Of a stretch of 64,000 nucleotides of DNA, positions 1-8,655 are shown one piece after another. Origin of the DNA: Rhodospirillaceae bacterium UBA6219 (GTDB lineage Bacteria > Pseudomonadota > Alphaproteobacteria > Rhodospirillales > Magnetospirillaceae); assembly GCA_002435715.1 (NCBI GenBank), contig DISD01000012.1, forward strand, positions 1 to 64,000. The letters run 5' to 3'. Numbering within the stretch: the first letter of the stretch is position 1; each line of letters opens with the position of its first letter. Under the pieces are notes generated by a model. It was not told where the DNA came from. It was given only the letters and a program-made list of their open reading frames with translations, and made no database searches. The translations under genes and the position numbers were made by a program.

Positions 1-501
<501 letters not shown>

Positions 502-515
502 TGGGGGGAACGGGT

Positions 516-2504
516 ATGTTCACCAAGATTCTGATCGCCAATCGCGGCGAAATCGCCTGCCGCGTCATCAAGACCGCCAAGAAGATGGGCATCAAGACGG
601 TGGCGGTGTATTCCGACGCCGACAAGGACGCCCTGCACGTCCAGATGGCCGACGAGGCCGTGCATCTGGGCCCGCCGCCTTCCGCCCAGTCCTATCTGCT
701 GGCTGACAAGATCGTCGAAGCCTGCTTGAAGACCGGCGCCCAGGCGGTGCATCCGGGTTACGGCTTCTTGTCGGAAAAGCGCGAGTTCCAGGAAGCCCTG
801 GCCAAGGCCGGCATCGCCTTCATCGGTCCCGATGCCCACGCCATTTTCGCCATGGGTGATAAGATCGAGTCGAAGAAGCTGGCCCGCGAAGCCGGCGTCA
901 ACACCGTTCCCGGTTACCTGGGCGTGATCAAGGACGCCGACGAGGCGGTGAAGATCGCCAAGGAAATCGGCTATCCGGTGATGATCAAGGCCTCGGCCGG
1001 CGGTGGCGGCAAGGGCATGCGTCTGGCGTGGAACGATGCCGAAGCCCATGAAGGCTTCACCTCGGCCACCAACGAAGCCAAGGCGTCCTTCGCCGACGAC
1101 CGTGTGTTCGTGGAAAAGTTCATCGAACAGCCGCGCCACATCGAAATCCAGGTGCTGGCCGACAGCTTCGGCAACACCGTCTATCTGGGCGAGCGTGAAT
1201 GCTCGATCCAGCGTCGCCACCAGAAGGTGATCGAAGAGGCGCCGTCGCCCTTCCTGACCCCGGAAATCCGCAAGAAGATGGGCGAACAGGCCTGTGCTCT
1301 GGCCAAGGCCGTGCAGTACAAGTCGGCCGGTACGGTGGAATTCATCGTCGGCGGCGCCACCGGCGAGTTCTACTTCCTGGAAATGAACACCCGCCTGCAG
1401 GTGGAGCATCCGGTGACCGAAATGATCACCGGCATCGACCTGGTCGAGCAGATGATCCGCGTCGCCAACGGCGAAAAGCTGCCCTTCACCCAAGACGACA
1501 TCAAGCTGAACGGCTGGGCCATGGAATCCCGTGTCTATGCCGAAGATCCGTTCCGCAACTTCCTGCCGTCCACCGGCCGTCTGACCCGTTATCAGCCGCC
1601 GGCGGAAAGCGCCAATGTCCGCGTCGACACCGGCGTGTACGAAGGCGGCGAGATCAGCATGTTCTACGATCCGATGATCGCCAAGCTGATCACCTATGGT
1701 CCGACCCGCGAGGCCGCCATCGCCCACATGCGTGACGCGCTGGATGCCTATTACATCCGCGGTCTGTCCCACAACATTCCGTTCCTGGCCTCGTTGATGA
1801 GCAAGGAACGCTTTGTGAAGGGCGATTTGACCACCAACTTCATCGCCGAGGAATACAAGGACGGTTTCCACGCCCACGACCTGCCGGCCGACGATCCGAC
1901 CGTGCTGGTCGCCGTGGCCGCCGCCGTCAAGGCGACCATCGTCGATCGCAACCTGAAGACCTCGGGTCAGTTCGCCGGCCACGACATGAAGACCCCGGTG
2001 GAATGGACCGTGGTGATGAACGGTGCCTATCACGATATCGAATGCCGTCATTCGGAAACCGGCTTCGCTGTGGTCATCGGTGGTGAGGCGGTCAGCGTCA
2101 AGACCGATTGGCAGATCGGCCAGCCGCTGTTCGTCGGCACCGTCGACGGTCGTTCGGTCTGCGTGCAGGTGGATCGCGACGGCGTGTCCTATACCCTGGC
2201 CCATGCGGGGTCGCGGGTGAAGGCCACCGTGCTGACCCGTCGTGCCGCCGAGCTGAACAAGCTGATGCCGTTCAAGGCGCCGCCGGACATGTCCAAGTAC
2301 CTGCTGTCCCCCATGCCCGGCCTGCTGCGTGCGGTCGAGGTGACGGAAGGCCAGGAAGTCAAAGCCGGCGAACCGCTGGCCGTGGTCGAAGCCATGAAGA
2401 TGGAAAACATCTTGAAGGCCGAACGCGACGGTACCATCGGCAAGATCCACGCCCAGCCGGGCGAATCGCTGGCGGTGGACCAGAAGATCATCGAATTCGC
2501 CTGA
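516..2504 (+). CDS. pccA: Propionyl-CoA carboxylase alpha subunit (biotin carboxylase plus biotin carrier)
   Basis: This subunit carboxylates its own biotin using ATP and bicarbonate. It has 662 residues from the ATG at 516 (MFTKILIANRGEIACRV), preceded by a GGGGGAA ribosome-binding sequence. An in-frame GTG at 498 overlaps the pccB stop but would add an unusual leader before the conserved ILIANRGEIA motif. Domains in order are the biotin carboxylase N-domain, an ATP-grasp domain with GGGGKGM at about residue 170, the biotin carboxylase C-domain, a PCC-specific linker, and a C-terminal biotinyl domain with AMKM, whose biotin-accepting lysine is about residue 628. A strong intrinsic terminator follows 27 bases after the stop and closes the operon. 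Confidence 0.95.
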   Translation: MFTKILIANRGEIACRVIKTAKKMGIKTVAVYSDADKDALHVQMADEAVHLGPPPSAQSYLLADKIVEACLKTGAQAVHPGYGFLSEKREFQEALAKAGIAFIGPDAHAIFAMGDKIESKKLAREAGVNTVPGYLGVIKDADEAVKIAKEIGYPVMIKASAGGGGKGMRLAWNDAEAHEGFTSATNEAKASFADDRVFVEKFIEQPRHIEIQVLADSFGNTVYLGERECSIQRRHQKVIEEAPSPFLTPEIRKKMGEQACALAKAVQYKSAGTVEFIVGGATGEFYFLEMNTRLQVEHPVTEMITGIDLVEQMIRVANGEKLPFTQDDIKLNGWAMESRVYAEDPFRNFLPSTGRLTRYQPPAESANVRVDTGVYEGGEISMFYDPMIAKLITYGPTREAAIAHMRDALDAYYIRGLSHNIPFLASLMSKERFVKGDLTTNFIAEEYKDGFHAHDLPADDPTVLVAVAAAVKATIVDRNLKTSGQFAGHDMKTPVEWTVVMNGAYHDIECRHSETGFAVVIGGEAVSVKTDWQIGQPLFVGTVDGRSVCVQVDRDGVSYTLAHAGSRVKATVLTRRAAELNKLMPFKAPPDMSKYLLSPMPGLLRAVEVTEGQEVKAGEPLAVVEAMKMENILKAERDGTIGKIHAQPGESLAVDQKIIEFA

Positions 2505-2530
2505 TCTTTGATCGGGTGGTTTGATCAAGA

Positions 2531-2561
2531 ACCCCGGAGCCCAACAGGCTCCGGGGTTTTT
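2531..2561 (+). terminator. Intrinsic terminator after pccBA
   Basis: An 11-bp GC-rich stem (ACCCCGGAGCC paired with GGCTCCGGGGT) with a 5-base loop runs straight into a T tract, starting 27 bases after the pccA stop. Confidence 0.9.
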
Positions 2562-2608
2562 GTTTTGGGGTTATCGGTGGGCTCGCGCCCACACCCCGCC
2601 GGGGCGAT

Positions 2609-2679
2609 GCCCCGAACCCCATTTGTTTTATTGATAAAATCAAAAGGGGGTTTCGGGTTAACCCCAAATGGGTTCGGGC
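2609..2679. repeat. Long inverted repeat, REP-like
   Basis: The arms at about 2609-2625 and 2665-2679 are near reverse complements (GCCCCGAACCCCATTTG and CAAATGGGTTCGGGC) around an AT-rich centre. The preceding bases (GGGCTCGCGCCC, CCCCGCCGGGG) are also self-complementary. The segment lies between the pccA terminator and the convergent DUF2061 gene and has no coding potential. It looks like an extragenic palindromic repeat; copy number elsewhere cannot be judged from one window. Confidence 0.6.
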
Positions 2680-2699
2680 GATAGCCCGTTATGGCACGC

Positions 2700-2882
2700 T
2701 TAAGCCCGGCTGAACTTGGCCCAGGCCTTTTCGTGGAACTGGCCGGCGATGACGTTGCAGATGGGCTCGATCAGCGCGATGGCGCCGCCCAAGGCCAGGG
2801 AGCCGGTCACCGCATAGGTGACCGCCACGGCGACGACCAGATGCAAGCTCAACTGGCTGGCGATCTTCATCATCTTGATCAT
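2700..2882 (-). CDS. DUF2061-family small membrane protein
   Basis: This is a 60-residue protein. A hydrophobic segment from about residue 8 to 45 could form two short helices separated by GSLALGGAIALIE, followed by a HEKAWAKF tail. The pattern (basic start, VTYAVTGSLALGGAIALIEP, then a HE.AW motif) matches my recollection of the DUF2061 family of predicted membrane proteins, whose function is unknown. The ATG at 2882 has a good GGAGGT ribosome-binding site. The gene is transcribed away from the Irr-like gene and shares a 223-bp upstream region with it that carries a perfect interrupted palindrome. Regulation by iron is possible but unproven. Confidence 0.75.
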   Translation of the reverse strand: MIKMMKIASQLSLHLVVAVAVTYAVTGSLALGGAIALIEPICNVIAGQFHEKAWAKFSRA

Positions 2883-2993
2883 GGGACACCTCCGGGTTCG
2901 GGCACTTCACGGAACCGATGATAGGGAGGTGTGGCCAGCGACGGAAATTGATATTAGTAACAAACAGATCGATAAAATCGATTATAGTTTATC

Positions 2994-3008
2994 TTGGAAC
3001 TCTTCCAA
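2994..3008. promoter_or_regulatory. Palindrome TTGGAA-N3-TTCCAA, candidate Irr-type operator
   Basis: This is a perfect 6+6 inverted repeat with a 3-base spacer, 97 bases upstream of the Irr-like start and also upstream of the divergent DUF2061 gene. Its geometry equals the published iron control element (TTTAGAA-N3-TTCTAAA) and it agrees at 10 of 14 specified positions. Use by Irr is an inference. Confidence 0.4.
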
Positions 3009-3105
3009 TGTGGGTCGTTAAACCTTGAATCATTCCACTGTGCGGACATACGATAACTTACCCTAAAGATGAAGGGTGTCCCCCAAGAGTGGGAGGTTTT
3101 GATCC

Positions 3106-3525
3106 ATGCTTGTCCGCCATCAAGCACCCGAACAACAAATGCTTCGCGAAGCGGGCATCCGCCCGACCACGCCCCGTATGACCATCTTGCGCGCCATCCT
3201 GGATGGCGGCCATCGGCACCTGACGCCGGAATCCTTTCATCAGGAACTGGCTGACGCCGGTCATGGCCTGTCCTTGGCCACCGTCTACAACACCTTGAAC
3301 CAGTTCGCTGAATCCGACCTGCTGCGCCGGGTCGGTTGTGGTGACCGCCATTTCTTTTGCACCAACACCCGCGAACATCATCATTTCTATGATGCGCGCA
3401 CCGGCCGCATCGAGGACATTCCCGATCCCCAGCCGTTGATCCACAACCTGCCGCCGCCGCCCGATGGCATGATGATCGAGGCGGTGGAAGTGATCGTCCG
3501 TTTGCGGCGCATGCCGCACAACTGA
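3106..3525 (+). CDS. irr: Fur-family iron response regulator, Irr-like
   Basis: This is a 139-residue Fur-superfamily repressor. The N-terminal winged helix contains GIRPTTPRMTILRAIL and SLATVYNTLNQFAES, and the dimerisation domain contains REHHHFYD followed by IEDIP. The HHH triplet and the LDIP/EDIP-like motif are typical of Irr, which controls haem, iron-sulfur and iron uptake genes according to haem status in alphaproteobacteria. It lacks the extended C-terminal metal motif of classical Fur, and a separate Fur is encoded at 11114. The ATG at 3106 follows GGGAGG at suitable spacing. The gene is single and ends in a terminator shared with the convergent cytochrome gene. A Zur- or PerR-like role is less likely. 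Confidence 0.8.
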   Translation: MLVRHQAPEQQMLREAGIRPTTPRMTILRAILDGGHRHLTPESFHQELADAGHGLSLATVYNTLNQFAESDLLRRVGCGDRHFFCTNTREHHHFYDARTGRIEDIPDPQPLIHNLPPPPDGMMIEAVEVIVRLRRMPHN

Positions 3526-3545
3526 CGAGCCCAGGGTGCATCGGC

Positions 3546-3577
3546 AAAAAGCCCGACGAAAACTCGCCGGGCTTTTT
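3546..3577. terminator. Bidirectional intrinsic terminator
   Basis: An A tract, a stem made by GCCCGACGA and TCGCCGGGC with one mismatch, and a T tract lie between two convergent genes. It can serve both the Irr-like gene and the cytochrome gene. Confidence 0.8.
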
Positions 3578-4696
3578 TCATGGCTGCATGTCTTTGGCGT
3601 GACGCTGTTGATAGGCCAACAGCAAGCCGGCCTCGGCCTCGGTCAAGGGGGTCAGCCGTTTCATGGAATTCATGTGGCCCAGCCAGTCATTGGCGGCGTA
3701 GGCGCCGGCCGGCCGGCGGGCGTGGCACAAGGTGCAATTGTCGTCGGCCATGGTTTCGGCGACGGCCCACAGGGAATCCTGGTCGGCGGTCAGGGCTTGG
3801 GCCGACACCCAGGCTTCGAAGCGGGCTTCGGTCCAGGTCATGCCGGTGTCGGGATCTTCCGCCATGGTGCTGGTCACCAGCCGGGCCAGCACGGTTTCGT
3901 CCAGGTTGGCCACCAGGATGCGTTTGCCCAAGGCGGCATAAAGACGGTTGTCGTCGCCATCACGCCGCCAGCCGGAAATCGTCACCCGGGCCAGGCCATC
4001 GGTGATTTCCAGCACCCGCACGTTCTGACCGGCGGACAATTCGCCTTCCGGCTGGGCCTGGGGGGCGGAGAGCAGCGGCACGGGCGACAAGGCCCAGGCC
4101 AGGCCGGAGACACTGGGCGGGCGCAGGCGGGATTGTTCTTCCAACGCGGCCATCATGCGGCGATGGGTGGCGTTGATGTCGGGCATCTTGTGGGCCACCG
4201 CCTTGTGGCAATCGACACAGGTCTGGGTGCCCGCCTTGGCAGCGTCGCGCATGGTCCGGGCGGCGCGGACGGATTGCTTGTGAAACGCCATGGCGTCAAA
4301 GGAATGGCAATTGCGGCATTCGCGCGAATCACTGGCCCGCATGCGGTCCCATTCGCGTTTGGCCAATTGATGGCGCTTGGCCTGGAATTTCTCGGGGCTG
4401 TCGATGGAGCCGGCGGCCCAATGGAACAGCTCGCCGCTGGCTTGGATCTTGCGCACCAGCATGTGGCCCCAATCACGCGGTACGTGACAATCGGGGCAGG
4501 TGGCGCGCACCCCGGACGGGTTCTGGAAATGGGCCGATTGCTGGTATTCCACATAGACGTTGTCGCGCATCTCGTGACACGAAATGCAGAAATCCATGCG
4601 GTTGGTGGCGTGCAGCACGGTATTGAAGCCGCCCCAGCCGACGATGCCGGCCACCATGCCGATGATGACGGCCGCGATGATGTTTTTTCCCAGCAT
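3578..4696 (-). CDS. torC: Pentaheme NapC/NirT-type cytochrome c, TorC-like
   Basis: This is a membrane-anchored quinol-oxidising multiheme cytochrome that passes electrons to periplasmic reductases. From the ATG at 4696 it has 372 residues: one N-terminal anchor helix (about 5-28), then four CXXCH motifs at 37-41 (CISCH), 67-71 (CPDCH), 127-131 (CRNCH) and 160-164 (CVDCH), a haem-free linker, and a fifth motif at 321-325 (CTLCH). A tetraheme NapC module plus a C-terminal monoheme domain is the TorC arrangement, and the length fits TorC. An upstream start at 4750 is possible but falls in the terminator of the previous gene, while AGGAAA precedes 4696. No TorA-like molybdoenzyme is nearby, so its partner is unknown. 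Confidence 0.85.
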   Translation of the reverse strand: MLGKNIIAAVIIGMVAGIVGWGGFNTVLHATNRMDFCISCHEMRDNVYVEYQQSAHFQNPSGVRATCPDCHVPRDWGHMLVRKIQASGELFHWAAGSIDSPEKFQAKRHQLAKREWDRMRASDSRECRNCHSFDAMAFHKQSVRAARTMRDAAKAGTQTCVDCHKAVAHKMPDINATHRRMMAALEEQSRLRPPSVSGLAWALSPVPLLSAPQAQPEGELSAGQNVRVLEITDGLARVTISGWRRDGDDNRLYAALGKRILVANLDETVLARLVTSTMAEDPDTGMTWTEARFEAWVSAQALTADQDSLWAVAETMADDNCTLCHARRPAGAYAANDWLGHMNSMKRLTPLTEAEAGLLLAYQQRHAKDMQP

Positions 4697-4705
4697 GGCT
4701 TTTCC

Positions 4706-4742
4706 TGAAAAAACAGGGCCGGACGACCATGCCGTCCGGCCC
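4706..4742 (-). terminator. Intrinsic terminator after the cytochrome c peroxidase gene
   Basis: Read on the minus strand, a stem of GGGCCGGACG and its near complement is followed by a run of T. It separates the peroxidase gene from the TorC-like gene. Confidence 0.8.
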
Positions 4743-4762
4743 CGGATCACAATGCCGAAAGC

Positions 4763-5752
4763 TTACTTGTTGAAGGGCGTCGGCTTGGGGGTGCTGTCGT
4801 TGGACGGCGGCAGGATCGGCAGCTTGAAATCGGGCTGGTCGCCGGTCATCGACTTCAGGAACGAAACGATCTTGGCGTTTTCTTCCTTGGTGAAGCTTTT
4901 GCCCAGCTGGATGCGGCCCATGGTGTCCACCGCCTGGGTCAGGCTGGAAGCGGCGCCGTCATGGAAATAGGGATAGGTCAGTTCGACGTTCCGAAGCGTG
5001 GGGACCTTGAAGTAGAAGCGGTCGGCTTCGTCCTTGGTCACCGCGACACGGCCTTCGGCGGCGCTGGAGGTCTTGTAGGGTTCGACCACGCCCATCTTCT
5101 GGAAGGTGTTGCCGCCGGCGGCGGCGCCGTTATGGCAGGCGGTGCAGCCCGAATCCTTGAACAATTCGTAGCCGGCCAGTTCTTCGCCGGTCAAAGCCTT
5201 CTTGTCGCCCTTCAGCCACTTGTCGAAGCGGGAATTGGGGGTGACCAGGGTTTCTTCGAAGGCGGCGATGGCCTTGGTGACGCCGTCGACGGTGATCTTG
5301 TCGGACTTGAACACATTTTTGTATTCGGCGACGTAAGCCGGGATCGACTGCAGCACGCTCAGCGCCAGGGTGTGGGTCGAGGCCATTTCACCCGGATTGG
5401 CGATGGGGCCGCCGGCCTGGTCCTGCAGGGTCAGCGCGCGGCCGTCCCAGAACTGCGCCAGATTCAGCGCCGAGTTCAGAACGGTCGGCGAATTGATCGG
5501 ACCTTCCTGCCAATGGTCGCCGATCGAGGTCTTCAGATTGTCGGTGCCGCCCATGGACAGGTTGTGGCACGAATTGCACGAAATGAAGCCCGACTTGGAC
5601 AGGCGCGGATCGAAATACAGCTTCTTGCCCAGTTCGACCATGGCGGGATTGGCGATCTTGGCCGGCTGGATCGGCTGGATCGGCTCGTCCGAAGCGGCGA
5701 AGGCGGCGGAAGCCGACACCATGAAGGCGGCGGCGAGGATGAGAGAGCGCAT
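4763..5752 (-). CDS. ccpA: Di-heme cytochrome c peroxidase
   Basis: This is a periplasmic enzyme reducing hydrogen peroxide to water with electrons from cytochrome c. It has 329 residues: a signal peptide (about 1-20, ending AFAA), a low-potential haem site CNSCH at 59-63, a high-potential site CTACH at 203-207, and the conserved segments DGRALTLQDQA and VPTLRNVELTYPYFHDG typical of bacterial CcpA/MauG-like peroxidases. A proline-rich tail ends the protein. It is transcribed alone, with its own terminator and a 154-bp upstream region. That region holds an Irr-box-like sequence at 5890-5906 and a candidate promoter (TTGATT, 16-bp spacer, TGTAAA). A MauG-type role would need an amine dehydrogenase partner, which is absent here. 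Confidence 0.93.
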   Translation of the reverse strand: MRSLILAAAFMVSASAAFAASDEPIQPIQPAKIANPAMVELGKKLYFDPRLSKSGFISCNSCHNLSMGGTDNLKTSIGDHWQEGPINSPTVLNSALNLAQFWDGRALTLQDQAGGPIANPGEMASTHTLALSVLQSIPAYVAEYKNVFKSDKITVDGVTKAIAAFEETLVTPNSRFDKWLKGDKKALTGEELAGYELFKDSGCTACHNGAAAGGNTFQKMGVVEPYKTSSAAEGRVAVTKDEADRFYFKVPTLRNVELTYPYFHDGAASSLTQAVDTMGRIQLGKSFTKEENAKIVSFLKSMTGDQPDFKLPILPPSNDSTPKPTPFNK

Positions 5753-5889
5753 GGGATCAGTTCCCCCTAAAGGACTTGCGATTTCAACGACCCGATCATG
5801 CGCTTGCTGAATTATTGTTCACAAATTCAGGAGTTCTAAAAAGCCCTCCAAAAAGGGTGCGTTTACAGTGATTTCAGCGGCTTAATCAA

Positions 5890-5906
5890 TTTAGAATAAT
5901 GCCAAA
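5890..5906. promoter_or_regulatory. Irr-box-like sequence upstream of ccpA
   Basis: TTTAGAA, three bases, then TGCCAAA agrees with the published iron control element at 12 of 14 specified positions. It begins directly after the rarA stop and lies 138 bases upstream of the peroxidase start. The match could be chance. Confidence 0.3.
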
Positions 5907-7199
5907 TCAGCCGGGATTACGCTTGGCGCGCAGACGGTCCCAGTAATCCAGGCGCTTTCTGATCTCGCGTTCGAAGCCGCGTTCGGGCGGATCGTAGAAG
6001 CGGCGGCGGTTCATGCCGTCGGGGAAGTAATTCTGCCCGGAAAAGCCGTCGGCAGTGTCGTGGTCGTATTGATAGCCGGCGCTGTACCCCAGATCCTTCA
6101 TCATCTTGGTCGGCGCGTTCAGGATATGCATGGGCGGCATCAGGCTGCCGGTTTCCTTGGCCGATTTGCGCGCCGCCTTGTAAGCCGTGTAAGCGGCGTT
6201 GGATTTGGGGGCGGTGCCCAGATAGACCACCAACTGGGCCAGGGCCAGCTCGCCTTCCGGACTGCCCAGGCGTTCGAAAATGTCCCAGGCCGCCAGGGCC
6301 TGAACGGCGGCGTTGGGGTCGGCCAAACCGATGTCTTCCACGGCGAAACGGGTCAGGCGGCGGCAGATATAGGCCGGGTCCTCGCCGCCTTCCAGCATGC
6401 GGGCCATCCAGTAAAGCGCCGCGTCGGTGTCCGACCCGCGCAAGGATTTATGCAGCGCGCTGATCAGGTTGTAATGGCCCTCGCGGTCCTTGTCGTAAGC
6501 CGGGGCGCGTTGTTGCACCACCTTGGCCAAGCCGGCGGCGTCCAGGGCCGGCTCGGGGGGCAGGATGGACAATGCCTCGACCAGATTGAGGAAATAGCGC
6601 CCGTCGCCATCGGCCATGGCTTTCAACGCGGCACGCGACTCGTCGTTCAGCGGCAGCTTGCGTCCCAGTTCGTCCTGGGCGCGGTCGATCAGGGCATCCA
6701 GCGCCGCGTCGTCCAGACGCTTCAACACCAGCACCTGACAGCGCGACAACAACGCGCCGTTCAGTTCGAAACTGGGGTTTTCGGTGGTGGCGCCGATCAG
6801 CACCACGGTGCCGTTCTCGACGAAGGGCAGAAAACCGTCCTGCTGAGCCCGGTTGAAGCGGTGGATTTCGTCGACGAACAACAGCGTGCCGCGCCCGGCT
6901 TCCTTGCGCTTGGCGGCGGCATCGAACACCTTGCGCAGATCGGCGACGCCGGAAAACACCGCGCTTAAGGGTTCGAAATGCAGGTTGGTGCCTTCCGCCA
7001 GCAGCCGGGCGATGGTGGTTTTGCCGCAGCCCGGCGGCCCCCACAGGATGACGCTGGACAGCCGGCCCGCCGCCAGCATACGCCCCAACGAGCCGTCGGG
7101 GCCGATCAGGTGGTCTTGACCCACCACCTGGTCCAGGCGGGCCGGCCGCAGCCTTTCAGCCAGCGGCCGGTCGCCCGGGCGTTCGAACAATGTGCTCAA
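5907..7199 (-). CDS. rarA: Replication-associated recombination protein A (AAA+ ATPase)
   Basis: RarA/MgsA is an AAA+ clamp-loader-like ATPase acting at stalled replication forks. The 430-residue protein starts with a family-typical segment (RPLAERLRPARLDQVVGQ), then has Walker A GPPGCGKTT, Walker B LFVDEIHRF, the sensor segment IGATTENPSFELN, and a C-terminal MgsA-type domain with YDHDTADGFSGQNYFPD. I chose a TTG start at 7199 because it overlaps the protease stop (TTGA) and has AGGTGGG upstream. An ATG at 7253 would add 18 residues unlike the family. The overlap means translation is coupled to the htrA gene. Confidence 0.93.
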   Translation of the reverse strand: MSTLFERPGDRPLAERLRPARLDQVVGQDHLIGPDGSLGRMLAAGRLSSVILWGPPGCGKTTIARLLAEGTNLHFEPLSAVFSGVADLRKVFDAAAKRKEAGRGTLLFVDEIHRFNRAQQDGFLPFVENGTVVLIGATTENPSFELNGALLSRCQVLVLKRLDDAALDALIDRAQDELGRKLPLNDESRAALKAMADGDGRYFLNLVEALSILPPEPALDAAGLAKVVQQRAPAYDKDREGHYNLISALHKSLRGSDTDAALYWMARMLEGGEDPAYICRRLTRFAVEDIGLADPNAAVQALAAWDIFERLGSPEGELALAQLVVYLGTAPKSNAAYTAYKAARKSAKETGSLMPPMHILNAPTKMMKDLGYSAGYQYDHDTADGFSGQNYFPDGMNRRRFYDPPERGFEREIRKRLDYWDRLRAKRNPG

Positions 7200-8596
7200 C
7201 CGCCCACCTGCAGGCTCAGGGTCTCGCCGTCGCGCTTGACGGTCAGCAACCACGATTCGGCCTTGTTGGACAACGCCCGGCGGGCATCGGCGACGCTGGC
7301 GATGGGTTGGTTGTTGACGCGCAAGATGATGTCGCCGGGCTCGATGCGCAGACGATGGGCGATCGAGCCGCGCTTGATCTTCAGCACCACGACGCCGCTG
7401 GCCGAGGTTTCCAACCCCAATTCCTCGGCCAGGGCCGGGTTCAGGTTGGCGATGACCGAACCGGTGAAGGGGTTGGCGCCGCCCACTTCGGTCACCTCGC
7501 GGGCCGGGACTTCGGGGGGGGCGATCAACTTGACGGTGACGACCTTCTGCACGCCGTCGCGCAGGATGGACAGCCGGGCGTCGGCTCCCGGGCCCAAGGT
7601 GACCAGACGGAACCGCATGCCTTCGGGGTCGTCCACCTCGCGGTCGTTGACCGCCAGCACCACGTCACCCACCCGCAGGCCGGCACGCGACGCCGGGCTG
7701 TCCTTGTGGACGTCGTTGATCAGGATGCCGACCGGGCGGGGCAGGTTCAGCGCCTGGGCCAGTTCGCTGGTCACCGCCTGACCGGCGGCGCCCAGCCAGG
7801 GCCGCACCACCTTGCCGGTTTCCTTGATGCTGGCGATGGCGGTGCGCACCAGCGAGGTGGGAATGGCGAAGCCGATACCGTTGGAGCCGCCGCCCCTGGA
7901 ATAGATGGCGGAATTGATGCCGATCAGCTGGCCTTCCATGTTGACCAGGGCGCCGCCGGAATTGCCGGGATTGATGGCGGCGTCGGTCTGGATGAACGAC
8001 CGGTAATCGGTGATGCCCACATTGGTCCGCGCCAAGGCCGAGACGATGCCGCTGGTCACCGTCTGGCCGACACCGAAGGGATTGCCGATGGCGATGACCA
8101 GGTCACCCACTTCCAAGGCGTCGGAATCACCAAGCGGCAGAACGGGCAATGATTCCTTGCCCGGATCGATCTTCAACACCGCCAGATCGGTGCGTTCGTC
8201 GGAACCGACGATCTTGGCCTCGAATTCGCGGCGGTCGTTCAGCACCACGGTGACTTCGTCGGCCGCCTTGATCACGTGGTGATTGGTGACCACGGTCCCG
8301 TCCTTGGTGACGATGACCCCCGAACCCAGGCTGTTTTGAACCCGTTCCTGGGTCATGCCCTGGGGCAGCTGATCGCCGAAAAAGCGGCGGAAAAACGGGT
8401 CGTTCAACAGCGGCGAGGCGGCGGTGCGCACCACCCGCTTGGTGTAGATGTTGACCACGGCGGGGGCCGTCTGTTTCACCACCGGGGAAAAGGATTGCTG
8501 GATCTGCTCCCGCGATGTGGGGACCGATTGAGCCCAGGCGGGGGCGGCGATGGCGATGGCAAGGGCTGCAAGGGCAGACAGACGAAAGGGTGTCAT
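7196..8596 (-). CDS. degP: Periplasmic serine protease of the Do/DegP (HtrA) family
   Basis: This is an envelope protease/chaperone that degrades misfolded periplasmic proteins. It has 466 residues: a signal peptide to about residue 22 (AWA), a trypsin-like domain with the catalytic triad visible as His107 (TNHHVI), Asp137 (RTDLAVL) and Ser213 (GNSGGAL), then two PDZ domains (about 260-350 and 375-460). The length and two PDZ domains fit DegP/DegQ, not single-PDZ DegS. It contains no cysteine, so it is not the haem-binding magnetosome protease MamE. Its stop overlaps the rarA start. A plausible sigma-70-like promoter lies at 8626-8655. Confidence 0.93.
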   Translation of the reverse strand: MTPFRLSALAALAIAIAAPAWAQSVPTSREQIQQSFSPVVKQTAPAVVNIYTKRVVRTAASPLLNDPFFRRFFGDQLPQGMTQERVQNSLGSGVIVTKDGTVVTNHHVIKAADEVTVVLNDRREFEAKIVGSDERTDLAVLKIDPGKESLPVLPLGDSDALEVGDLVIAIGNPFGVGQTVTSGIVSALARTNVGITDYRSFIQTDAAINPGNSGGALVNMEGQLIGINSAIYSRGGGSNGIGFAIPTSLVRTAIASIKETGKVVRPWLGAAGQAVTSELAQALNLPRPVGILINDVHKDSPASRAGLRVGDVVLAVNDREVDDPEGMRFRLVTLGPGADARLSILRDGVQKVVTVKLIAPPEVPAREVTEVGGANPFTGSVIANLNPALAEELGLETSASGVVVLKIKRGSIAHRLRIEPGDIILRVNNQPIASVADARRALSNKAESWLLTVKRDGETLSLQVGG

Positions 8597-8625
8597 GGGA
8601 AATCCCGGTTGGAAAACGAACCCTT

Positions 8626-8655
8626 ATAGTATGGGGGGTTTTCCCACGGGATCAA
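8626..8655 (-). promoter_or_regulatory. Candidate promoter of the degP-rarA operon
   Basis: On the minus strand TTGATC and TACTAT are separated by 18 bases and lie 30 bases upstream of the ATG. The -35 box overlaps the stop of the preceding Hpt gene. Confidence 0.4.

Noticed and set aside
7196..8596. Magnetosome protease MamE or other magnetosome gene
   Set aside because: The protein has two PDZ domains but no CXXCH haem motifs, and no mam or mms genes are present in the window.
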